NCBI GenBank assembly: GCA_030609665.1 | Contig: JAUWBW010000071.1 | Location: forward strand, 1-8,564 | DNA length: 8,564 bases | From: Methanosarcinaceae archaeon | Lineage (GTDB): Archaea > Halobacteriota > Methanosarcinia > Methanosarcinales > Methanosarcinaceae | Direction: 5' to 3' | Shown: one piece after another, positions 1-5,538 of the stretch | How the letters are laid out: each line of letters starts with the position of its first letter | Position numbering within the stretch: position 1 is the stretch's first letter | Position numbers and translations under genes: made by a program | Notes under the pieces: model-generated | The model's database searches: none | Told to the model about the DNA's origin: nothing | Seen by the model: only the letters and a program-made list of their open reading frames with translations

Positions 1-110
1 TCGTCGTAATATTCCAGTGAAACCTTATTTTTGGATTTCTGTTCAGTTATCCACTGTTTTGCCGCTTTTTCAGAATACGAACCCTTTGGTCCGAGTACGC
101 CCATGTTCAT
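1..110 (-). CDS. pheA: Prephenate dehydratase, N-terminal part (runs off the left edge)
   Basis: The product would convert prephenate to phenylpyruvate in phenylalanine synthesis, in the cytoplasm. Only the first 36 codons are present. They read MNMGVLGPKGSYSEKAA and so on, the typical start of the prephenate dehydratase domain (family pattern: short beta strand, then GPxGTYSExAA). An in-frame TAA lies three codons before the ATG at 110, so translation starts at 110 or at the second ATG at 104. There is no Shine-Dalgarno sequence, but a TTTAAATA box lies about 22-29 bases upstream, which fits a leaderless transcript. The catalytic Thr-Arg-Phe region and the regulatory ACT domain, if any, lie outside the window. 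Recognition rests on the N-terminal motif only. Confidence 0.8.
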   Translation of the reverse strand, partial: MNMGVLGPKGSYSEKAAKQWITEQKSKNKVSLEYYD

Positions 111-131
111 AAGCGCTTAAATGGTCGGCTA

Positions 132-139
132 TTTAAAAT
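132..139 (-). promoter_or_regulatory. Putative TATA box for pheA (leaderless transcript)
   Basis: On the minus strand TTTAAATA lies 22-29 bases upstream of the ATG at 110. That is the normal TATA-to-start-site distance in archaea, so the transcript would begin at or very near the start codon. The lack of a Shine-Dalgarno sequence agrees. The rest of 111-327 shows only short imperfect inverted repeats, for example GTATT/AATAC at 250-262 and CGGCTA/TAGCCG at 262-288, and no recognisable gene. Confidence 0.35.
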
Positions 140-327
140 AAGTTGTGATAATGGAATGGGAAATTGCATCATAGTTTTGGCATCATCCGTCACTATAATT
201 TATTAATAAGAATATCTCTTTTAGCACTTCGTTACGATTTTGAAAAACTGTATTACGAATACGGCTAAATACCGCACACATATAGCCGCATACATACATT
301 GTAAATCTAAAAAAGGTGTTTCTAAAA

Positions 328-378
328 ATGCACATCCCTGACGGTTTAATCCCTTTCCCACAGTATATCATCTATTGA
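328..378 (+). pseudogene. cbiM: cbiM remnant: first 16 codons only
   Basis: An intact ribosome binding site (AAAGGTG, 312-318) and ATG are followed by MHIPDGLIPFPQYIIY and then TGA. MHIPDG is the highly characteristic N-terminus of CbiM/NikM, the substrate-binding membrane component of cobalt and nickel ECF transporters, whose N-terminus takes part in metal chelation. The normal protein is a little over 200 residues with about six or seven membrane helices. Here it stops after 16 codons, and the next sequence in another frame is already CbiQ-like. This looks like the left end of a deletion that removed most of cbiM, any cbiN, and the start of cbiQ. The remnant cannot encode a transporter subunit. 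Its stop overlaps the TTG that opens the following frame. Confidence 0.72.
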
Positions 379-1024
379 AGGCATACTTGCTCGCACTGGT
401 AATAATTGCGAATTTAAATCCTGTTTATGCATTTTTTAGATTCATCGCAATACTGCCGTTTGGGCTTGGTATCGCAGTGCTTCAGCCATTTATCAGGCAG
501 CCGTTCATTGAATCGTTTACGCTTTATCCTGTTTCGCTGCCATTTGGTTTGACCGTTACTTATGAGGGATTGAATTTTGGGATTTCGCTTATGGCAAAAT
601 TCACGGTCTGTGCCACAGCCATTATTTTACTTTCATCGACTACGCAGATGAAAGATATGGTATTGTCTACAAGGCGTCTTGGTGTCCCGAAAGAGTTTAC
701 CCTGCTTTTGACAATGATGGTCAGGTACCTTTTCGTTTTTTGGAATGTATTAAAGCGGATACGGATTGCGCAAAAGACTCGCCTGTTCAATATGTGGAAT
801 AAAAAAGTATCTCGAAAATGGACAGTTGAACAGATAGGACATTCTATAAGTTCGCTGTCCATTCGTTCCTATGAGCAGGGCGAACGTACCTATATCAGTA
901 TCCTTTGCCGTGGGTATGGCGGAAGTCAGCAGGTGTATGTTGATAGGAGGGCACTTGGGGGATGGATTATATGTTTTTTGGATTGACGTGTGGGGCAATT
1001 TTAGGGATTCATCTCTTTGTTTGA
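375..1024 (+). pseudogene. cbiQ: Truncated cbiQ, ECF transporter transmembrane (T) component
   Basis: CbiQ is the membrane coupling subunit linking the CbiO ATPases to CbiM in Co2+/Ni2+ uptake. The frame from TTG 375 to TGA 986 (203 codons) matches the body of CbiQ: LPFGLGIAVLQPF, a YEGLNFGISL helix, STTQMKDMVLSTRRLGVPKEF, MMVRYLFVFW, and near the end RSYEQGERTYISILCRGYGG, the form of the second coupling motif (usually ARG, here CRG). Roughly 50 N-terminal residues, including the usual LDPRxK segment and first helix, are missing. Near the end the frame shifts in a run of five G (957-961). One extra G would continue into a hydrophobic tail beginning MDYMFFGLTCG and ending at TGA 1022-1024, as expected for the last CbiQ helix. 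With no proper start, no CbiM and no CbiO in view, it is probably dead. A sequencing error could explain the frameshift but not the missing N-terminus. Confidence 0.75.
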
Positions 1025-1339
1025 GCTGAATGAAATGAACCCAATAAGAAAAGAAAAGCGAACGGGTAATAGAATATTGGGGTGGAAGTGGGGGTGGTAC
1101 GTAAAAGAATCCCGTCCGCTAATTGTATATACACTTCATTGACTTATATAACTGTTGCTCTATATATAGGGGTGGTTACCAAGGTGGTTACCAACTCCTA
1201 CCCAAATCCATTGGTATTTTTCATTTCAACAACCACCTAAGTCAGATACGCAACTGAAGCAAGATTCATTTTTTTGTTGCTCTTGCAATAAGGGGTATAT
1301 ACGAACCGCAGATGGATGCGGATATGCTCCGCCTTGGTT
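1025..1339. other. Non-coding stretch between cbiQ remnant and dacZ
   Basis: No coding signal is seen on either strand and no cbiO remnant is recognised. It holds an imperfect inverted repeat (AGCGAACGGG at 1057-1066 against CCCGTCCGCT at 1111-1120, one mismatch), a G-rich patch around 1079-1098, a tandem 12-mer at 1171-1194, and a GCGGA/TCCGC hairpin with a five-base loop at 1318-1332 just past the dacZ stop. No U-tract follows that hairpin on the dacZ strand, so I do not call it a terminator. A T7 run near 1270 could end plus-strand transcripts. Confidence 0.5.
1171..1194 (+). repeat. Tandem direct repeat, two exact 12-bp units
   Basis: GGTGGTTACCAA occurs twice back to back (1171-1182 and 1183-1194). 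A TATATATAGG stretch lies immediately to the left, and an inverted copy of the first seven bases, AACCACC, lies at 1231-1237. This could be a protein-binding site or a scar. No neighbouring start codon is well placed to be controlled by it on the plus strand. Confidence 0.7.
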
Positions 1340-2212
1340 TCACTGCCTGCGAACAGCGCGCTCGGCAGATTCGATGCACATGTTTTCTTTTCCATCCATG
1401 AAGATGCGTATGATTCCTCCAGATTCGGAAACAGTGACTGCTATCGCTACAGTGTCCCTTGTAATTGCGGCGGCGGAGACGTGGCGTCCGCCAAGTCCCT
1501 TATCGAGAGCAATATCCTTTGCATCAACATCAAGGTATCTGCCGGCAGATTCGATGATGCCCTCTTCTGATACAATAAAGACGCCATCAAGTTGGGCAAA
1601 CTCTTTAATGGATTCCCAATTTTGTTTGTTTAGGATATCCCGATCCTCTTTTGCATGTCCAGCGTAGGGGTTTAAAATAATCTGGTGTGATCGCTTCATC
1701 ACTTCATCTTTATCACCCACAATAAATGCATTGCCAACCTGTTTTCCTTCACGTCCGGTTGTAGCGACATCAAAAGCAATTGTGAGCACTGCTCTCATGA
1801 CATCGGGGGGCACCCTCTCTTCGCACTCCTGCATTGTTCTAACCAAAGGATTATCACTAAGATCATGTATCACAATGGCACTGGAATCCTTTGTAACGTC
1901 AATTCCAACAACAATGCCAGACTTCAATTGTCCAAGCATCTGTTCTATCGCTGCTGTATTCTCCACATGTTCGATCTTTGTAGTAGTTTCCCGGCTGATC
2001 AGAGCAGAAAATTCTTTCGCCTGCCGTTCTTTATCGATACCCGATGAAACCAAGTTGTCTATCACACTCTTTGATTTGACAGATGCAAAATAGATCGGAA
2101 TGCTTGTGGTAATCCCATCAAACCGAATATCTCCAGATACCACTATCGCAGAAGCCTTTACTTTTTCAGCTAAACGTATTGCTGACCTTACAACTATATC
2201 GGTGGTATCCAT
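1340..2212 (-). CDS. dacZ: DacZ-type diadenylate cyclase (c-di-AMP synthase)
   Basis: Makes cyclic di-AMP from two ATP in the cytoplasm; in archaea this messenger is tied to osmotic and potassium balance. From ATG 2212 it has 290 residues. The N-terminal part (about residues 1-110), with SAIRLAEKVKASAIVVSGD, matches the pyruvate-kinase C-terminal-like domain typical of archaeal DacZ. The DAC domain follows: TGREGKQVGNAFIVGD (about 152-167), LDGVFIVSEEG with the catalytic DGA motif as DGV (209-211), and GLGGRHVSAAAIT, the RHR/RHS-type nucleotide motif (about 239-251). Replacement of Ala by Val in DGA is conservative, and the metal-binding Asp is kept. A GTG at 2230 would add six residues. ATG 2212 is preferred because homologues begin close to this helix and a weak AGGGGA lies four bases upstream. 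It is divergent from thpR and shares its promoter region. Confidence 0.85.
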   Translation of the reverse strand: MDTTDIVVRSAIRLAEKVKASAIVVSGDIRFDGITTSIPIYFASVKSKSVIDNLVSSGIDKERQAKEFSALISRETTTKIEHVENTAAIEQMLGQLKSGIVVGIDVTKDSSAIVIHDLSDNPLVRTMQECEERVPPDVMRAVLTIAFDVATTGREGKQVGNAFIVGDKDEVMKRSHQIILNPYAGHAKEDRDILNKQNWESIKEFAQLDGVFIVSEEGIIESAGRYLDVDAKDIALDKGLGGRHVSAAAITRDTVAIAVTVSESGGIIRIFMDGKENMCIESAERAVRRQ

Positions 2213-2242
2213 TGCATCCCCTGATGACACTGAACTATTTGT

Positions 2243-2277
2243 ACCATTAATGTCTATGATTTAGTAACCATTAATGT
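2243..2277. promoter_or_regulatory. Pair of 11-bp direct repeats with palindromic core, possible operator
   Basis: ACCATTAATGT occurs at 2243-2253 and 2267-2277, exactly 24 bp apart. Each copy contains the perfect 8-bp palindrome CATTAATG. The pair lies just upstream of the dacZ start and within the dacZ/thpR divergent region. The spacing would place two dimeric regulators about two helical turns apart. That it is a regulator site is inference. Confidence 0.4.
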
Positions 2278-2304
2278 GTACTATTCATAATTGTACTCCA
2301 TCAT

Positions 2305-2317
2305 AAATATAAATATA
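2305..2317 (+). promoter_or_regulatory. Putative TATA box for thpR
   Basis: AAATATAAATATA is a strong archaeal TATA-like stretch, about 67-79 bases before the thpR ATG. Initiation about 25 bases downstream would give a leader of roughly 40 bases that still includes the GAGGT ribosome binding site (2373-2377). Confidence 0.45.
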
Positions 2318-2383
2318 GGTCAAACGATCAAAAATCGCGAATGAAAATTGTATTAATCAAAGCATCGATCAAGAGGTAAATGC

Positions 2384-2932
2384 ATGACAAGAACTTTTGT
2401 CGCAGTAGATTTTCCACAGGATTATGTGGGAAAGATTGCTCAAATCCAGTCAAAACTCAAAGATTTCAATATCAAATTTGTTGACCCGAATCTGGTTCAC
2501 ATCACACTGAAATTCTTGGGGGATGTAAACGAGAACCAGATCGAACAGATTGCAGGGGCGTTAGATGGGATAAACATCCCGTCCTTTGAAGCAAAGATCG
2601 AGAATGTCGGTGTATTCCCAAAGCCCAAATATGTAAAAGTAATATGGCTTGGTGCAGAAGGCAACTTCGGAGAACTGCATGACAACGTTGAGTCCGCACT
2701 TAAACCGTTCAAGTTCAAAAAAGACAGACATGGTTACACTGCCCACGCAACACTTGCCCGTGTGAAATATATATCAAATGAAGAGAAGGAAGCATTCCTC
2801 AAGGTTCTTTATGAACTAAAGGACATAGAGATCGGCACATTCCATGTAGATGCAATCAAACTCAAGAAAAGCACACTGACCCCAGAGGGTCCAATATATG
2901 AAACTTTGCATGAAGTTCGTTTAAGTGAGTAG
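2384..2932 (+). CDS. thpR: RNA 2',3'-cyclic phosphodiesterase (ThpR/LigT, 2H phosphoesterase)
   Basis: A soluble 182-residue 2H phosphoesterase that opens 2',3'-cyclic phosphates on RNA and, in reverse, can join 2'-5' ends in vitro. Both catalytic HxT motifs are present and correctly spaced: HITLKFLG (His39, Thr41) and HATLAR (His121, Thr123). FVAVDFPQD at the start and VIWLGAEG before the second half also fit the family. Length is normal. The start at ATG 2384 is supported by GAGGT at 2373-2377. In many archaea this gene lies next to the CCA-adding enzyme; here it does not, and it converges with apbE, whose stop is 16 bp away. It is divergent from dacZ. Confidence 0.9.
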   Translation: MTRTFVAVDFPQDYVGKIAQIQSKLKDFNIKFVDPNLVHITLKFLGDVNENQIEQIAGALDGINIPSFEAKIENVGVFPKPKYVKVIWLGAEGNFGELHDNVESALKPFKFKKDRHGYTAHATLARVKYISNEEKEAFLKVLYELKDIEIGTFHVDAIKLKKSTLTPEGPIYETLHEVRLSE

Positions 2933-2948
2933 CGTGTTACATTCATAA

Positions 2949-3992
2949 CTAAATTTTTTTCTGCTCGATCTCGTACTCACCAAACCTACTTGAGCGCACT
3001 ATCCTCTTATCATCTGTGATTATCAGGCACTCAACGCCATCAAGATCTTCGATCATATCAATCCCCGCATGTTCACCCAGCACGAAAACTGCTGTCGCAA
3101 GCGCGTCAGCATCCATCGCAGTATCTGTGATTACTGTAGCACTTATCAGTTCCTGAGATGAATATCCAGTTCTTGGGTCGGAAATGTGGGATACCTTTGC
3201 AGCATCACTGAAATAACGCTCATAGTTACCACTTGTTGCGACAGCCATGCCACTTAGGTGTATAATTGTGACTGCCTCATCACTCTTATCAGGATTCTGC
3301 AACCCGATGTTCCATGGCACACCCTGTTCGTTAAGACCAATGAACCGCCCGTCTCCCCCTGCATTCACAAAACCGCTTGTAATGCCATCGAGTTTGAGGG
3401 ACTCAATTGCCTTATCCGCAGAATAACCCTTTGCGATCCCACCAAGTACAACACTCATATTTGGTCGAAGTGAGATGTTGCTACCCTCGATCGTAATACT
3501 GGAATAATTCACAAGTTTAAGGGTCTCATTTATCTCTTCAGGAGTAGGGGGCATGTATGTGCCACCCGGGCTATATTTGCTACTCCAAAGATCAAGTATT
3601 GGCTTGATCGTGACATCAAAGGCACCATCACTGATCCTTGAATAATATTTTGAACGGTCAAGTACGTATACAAAGTCCGGATCTGCGCCATCCAGATGTC
3701 CCTGGGTGTTTAGGATGCTGAGTTGACTGTCATTCCTATACGAACTCATGAGTCCCTCTACATGATATATCTCATCAAATGCCCGGTCTATGGATTCCAA
3801 TGCATGTGTTTCATTGGCATCAAGGACTTCAATGGTAACAATTGTGTCCATTATGCTTCGGGATCTACTAAATGATTTTGTATCACTTGTAAGGTCATAT
3901 TCATCGGCTTCTTGATCCAAACATCCAGCTGATAATAAGAATACCAGTGTAACTAGTATCAATCCGATAATTGTAACAGTTTTTGTTCTCAT
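2949..3992 (-). CDS. apbE: FAD:protein FMN transferase, lipoprotein (ApbE)
   Basis: Transfers FMN from FAD to a Thr/Ser of target proteins on the outer face of the membrane; the classical targets are subunits of Rnf and Nqr. The 347-residue protein opens with a signal peptide ending in a lipobox, LSAGC (Cys24), so it is probably membrane anchored. ApbE motifs follow in order: RSIMDTIVTIEV (about 45-56), SSYRNDSQLSILN (83-95), FDVTIKPILDLW (125-136), GGIAKGYSADKA (184-195), NAGGD (210-214), SGNYERYF (254-261), HISDPRTGY (269-277), and TDTAMDADALATAVFVLG with the metal-binding Asp/Thr set (289-306). It looks complete and active. No clear Shine-Dalgarno precedes ATG 3992. The Rnf operon starts 1.1 kb away on the other strand, making RnfG (and possibly RnfD) the likely substrate; that link is inference from family knowledge. 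Confidence 0.92.
   Translation of the reverse strand: MRTKTVTIIGLILVTLVFLLSAGCLDQEADEYDLTSDTKSFSRSRSIMDTIVTIEVLDANETHALESIDRAFDEIYHVEGLMSSYRNDSQLSILNTQGHLDGADPDFVYVLDRSKYYSRISDGAFDVTIKPILDLWSSKYSPGGTYMPPTPEEINETLKLVNYSSITIEGSNISLRPNMSVVLGGIAKGYSADKAIESLKLDGITSGFVNAGGDGRFIGLNEQGVPWNIGLQNPDKSDEAVTIIHLSGMAVATSGNYERYFSDAAKVSHISDPRTGYSSQELISATVITDTAMDADALATAVFVLGEHAGIDMIEDLDGVECLIITDDKRIVRSSRFGEYEIEQKKI
2954..2960 (+). terminator. Possible U-tract terminator for thpR
   Basis: A run of seven T lies 22 bp past the thpR stop, inside the 3' end of the converging apbE gene. Archaeal terminators are often plain U-tracts, so this may end thpR transcripts. It is also simply the AAA AAA Lys codons of ApbE on the other strand, so the call is weak. 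Confidence 0.25.
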
Positions 3993-4024
3993 GTATATGT
4001 AGGGATATTATTAACACGCATTTC

Positions 4025-4095
4025 GTTTAACGTTCTGCGGACAGACGAAGTGCGAGGCGTGGCCCTATGTTCACTATTATTGGATGTCGCGTAGA
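4025..4095 (-). other. attC-like segment directly after the trmO stop
   Basis: In trmO orientation the segment begins right at the trmO stop and ends in CAGAACGTTAAAC. GTTAAAC fits the integron R-prime consensus GTTRRRY. A short imperfect stem can be drawn between CGACA near the stop and TGTCCG near the end, with one bulged base. The CGTTA end matches that of the hairpin upstream of trmO. The fold is poor, so this is a suggestion only; it could be a decayed repeat. Confidence 0.25.
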
Positions 4096-4581
4096 TCATT
4101 TTAGAAATCTCCCATCATCATTTGACGTTGGAAGTTTATGCACATTTTTCTCAAGCCAGCCTATCTTATTAACCTCTTTTGGATCAAATTCGCAGACATA
4201 GGGCTTAATATCCAAGAGTGGAGTACCATCAATAATATCCACATCTTGAACATGGAGTATATTTTCTTCAATTTTAATAAGACGCACTATCGAAATACCA
4301 ATTGAATTCGGCCTACTTGGAGCTCTTGTTGCAAAAACTCCACGCATTTGATCATCCATAAACGGTTTCACTTTTAATGATGGTTTCTTAGATAAGTGGA
4401 AGTGGCACACCAAAATGATGTGAGAAAATTCTTTAACATCCTTTAAGCCTTCAGCATATTCCGGAAAGACCTCCACTTTTCCCTTAATACCTTTAGCGGC
4501 GGCAGGTTGTATGGGTGTTCCCTTAGGTTCTTTAAATGGAGAATGAATCATACCTATTGGCTTATACTTTATCTCATCCAT
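4096..4581 (-). CDS. trmO: TrmO/TsaA-like tRNA t6A37 methyltransferase
   Basis: TrmO (UPF0066) is an S-adenosylmethionine-dependent enzyme that methylates N6-threonylcarbamoyladenosine at position 37 of some tRNAs. The 161-residue product shows the full signature: IGMIHSPFKEPKGTPIQ (9-25), FSHIILVCHFH (52-62), ATRAPSRPNSIGIS (84-97) and DGTPLLDIKPYV (118-129), which together form the SAM and tRNA sites in this beta-barrel family. The start is clear: AAGGTGAT at 4588-4595 on the minus strand lies six bases before the ATG. It stands alone between apbE and a region of hairpins and AT-rich DNA, with no functional link to either neighbour. Its short spacing to repeat-like elements on both sides suggests it arrived as a cassette. 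Exact substrate in archaea is not certain. Confidence 0.88.
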   Translation of the reverse strand: MDEIKYKPIGMIHSPFKEPKGTPIQPAAAKGIKGKVEVFPEYAEGLKDVKEFSHIILVCHFHLSKKPSLKVKPFMDDQMRGVFATRAPSRPNSIGISIVRLIKIEENILHVQDVDIIDGTPLLDIKPYVCEFDPKEVNKIGWLEKNVHKLPTSNDDGRFLK

Positions 4582-4614
4582 AATTTTATCACCTTTCTAA
4601 CAGCGATTTCTAAT

Positions 4615-4668
4615 AACGTCCGCAGCTACCCGAAATTACCTTCGGCAACTTCGGGTATCCGCTGTTGT
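4615..4668 (-). repeat. Imperfect hairpin upstream of trmO, attC-like
   Basis: TACCCGAA (4627-4634) pairs perfectly with TTCGGGTA (4650-4657) around a 15-base loop. The stem extends through CAGC (4623-4626) with GCTG (4661-4664), skipping a three-base bulge TCC, and outermost AAC/GTT bases can also pair. In trmO orientation it ends GCGGACGTTATTAG, similar to the ACGTTA end of the element after trmO. Bulged long stems with a CGTTA end resemble integron attC sites. A simpler explanation is a structured intergenic repeat. Confidence 0.45.
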
Positions 4669-4700
4669 ATGAAGTTGCATGGCGTGTCATTTAATTTACT

Positions 4701-4817
4701 TTAATGAATAGACTTTGCCTTCAAAACCATTTCGATATTTTTAGCAACTCGTTCATATACACAATATTTTGTATTATTTCGATTTGTACGTATATAAGAA
4801 TTTCGAATATTACACAT
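4701..4817 (-). CDS. Possible 38-residue protein or gene remnant
   Basis: An ATG at 4817 opens a 38-codon frame ending at TAA 4703-4701, with segments such as SYIRTNRNNTKYCVYERV and AKNIEMVLKAKSIH that have a protein-like, charged and amphipathic composition. It points the same way as trmO, and its stop lies just before the hairpin at 4615-4668, repeating the gene-then-element order seen for trmO. There is no Shine-Dalgarno sequence, and an in-frame stop lies a few codons upstream, so it may be the 3' fragment of a longer lost gene. I do not recognise a family. Confidence 0.3.
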   Translation of the reverse strand: MCNIRNSYIRTNRNNTKYCVYERVAKNIEMVLKAKSIH

Positions 4818-5022
4818 CTCAGAAAGAGGCGGTTACCAATTCATAAGTTCACTATTTAACATTAACTCTTTTCAACATCCATACTATATTGTTTGGTATT
4901 CATTCCCTATTTTAGAATTTATATTAAGAATGAATTTTAAGAAGAGACGAACATTGGAATTTAATGTAGATGGGGATATCTCATATGGACATAATTTTCA
5001 AAAATACTGAATGAGTAAAATT

Positions 5023-5037
5023 CGAAAGATATAAGTA
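5023..5037 (+). promoter_or_regulatory. Putative BRE/TATA promoter of the cytochrome-Rnf operon
   Basis: CGAAA followed by ATATAAGTA resembles a BRE plus archaeal TATA box. Initiation about 25 bases downstream (near 5060) would leave a leader of about 45 bases containing the AAAGGA ribosome binding site at 5089-5094. Other AT-rich candidates (5063-5070 and 5081-5090) lie too close to the ATG to keep that site in the message. The wider stretch 4818-5103 has no gene. It carries a two-block similarity (TAGAATTTA then AATGAATT) at 4913-4936 and 5058-5076. Confidence 0.4.
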
Positions 5038-5103
5038 TTTGTGACCATTGACTTCTATAGAATTTAAAAATGAATTATTGATATATATAAAGGATGTATT
5101 ATT

Positions 5104-5499
5104 ATGAGTGACCATAGCACAAAAGGCGATACGGCGGCATCTAAAGATAGGTATCTCATCGTTGCCATTCATCAACTAATGGAAGAGTACGGCTGGAATG
5201 GAATCGAAGAAAATTTCGGCGTTGAATCTCATAACATGGTGTACATAAACTCTGAATCACACCTTGAGAGGATCGAAATTAAAGCGCATGTAATGGGAGT
5301 TTTCTTAAATGTGAATTTTTTGGGAGTCGCTACTGAAAAAGGAACGCTTGATAAAGCTCTGGATTTCAATACGCAGGAAATTCCGAAAAAGTTTGAAATC
5401 AACAAATATGTGTCACCGGATCTGAAGATACTGAATGAGCAGCGTTTAAGAAACACAATCGCTGTAGTTATTAAGAAACTTGAAATGGCGGCTGAATAA
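5104..5499 (+). CDS. Unknown soluble protein, first gene of the cytochrome-Rnf operon
   Basis: I do not recognise this 131-residue protein. It has no signal peptide, membrane helix or cysteine, so it is not a heme c or iron-sulfur protein. It appears to alternate helix and strand: a helical start (RYLIVAIHQLMEEYGW), strands around NMVYINSE and IEIKAHVMGVFLNVNFLG, and a final helix (NEQRLRNTIAVVIKKLEMA). The start is set by AAAGGA at 5089-5094. It lies 39 bp before the next gene on the same strand and, after the putative promoter, is the first gene of the unit, so it is likely co-transcribed with the cytochromes. A role in assembly or regulation is possible but there is no direct evidence. Confidence 0.75.
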   Translation: MSDHSTKGDTAASKDRYLIVAIHQLMEEYGWNGIEENFGVESHNMVYINSESHLERIEIKAHVMGVFLNVNFLGVATEKGTLDKALDFNTQEIPKKFEINKYVSPDLKILNEQRLRNTIAVVIKKLEMAAE

Positions 5500-5526
5500 T
5501 AGGTTTTACATTCGATGGTGTTAAAC

Positions 5527-5531
5527 AGGAG
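5527..5531 (+). promoter_or_regulatory. Ribosome binding site deciding the start of the 79-residue membrane protein
   Basis: AGGAG lies four bases before ATG 5536 and seven before the adjacent ATG 5539. The upstream ATG at 5515 has no ribosome binding site and would put this site inside the coding region. The 7-base spacing favours 5539. Confidence 0.55.
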
Positions 5532-5538
5532 AATAATG

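Noticed and set aside
1064..1098. G-quadruplex in the G-rich patch
   Set aside because: Only three tracts of three or more G at close spacing; a fourth is too far away.
1318..1332. GCGGA/TCCGC hairpin as dacZ terminator
   Set aside because: No U-tract follows on the dacZ strand and the stem is only five base pairs.
1731..2093. Open 120-codon plus-strand frame inside dacZ
   Set aside because: Antisense shadow of a recognised, full-length DacZ; no ribosome binding site or domain.
2341..2379. Twelve-codon leader ORF (ATG to TAA) before thpR
   Set aside because: No ribosome binding site, no regulatory codon pattern, and its end only coincides with the thpR GAGGT; very likely chance.
4069..4856. 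GTTCACTATT at 4069-4078 and 4847-4856 as a 10-bp target duplication around trmO
   Set aside because: No matching terminal inverted repeats next to the copies and no transposase; 10-mers are expected to repeat by chance in a window this long.
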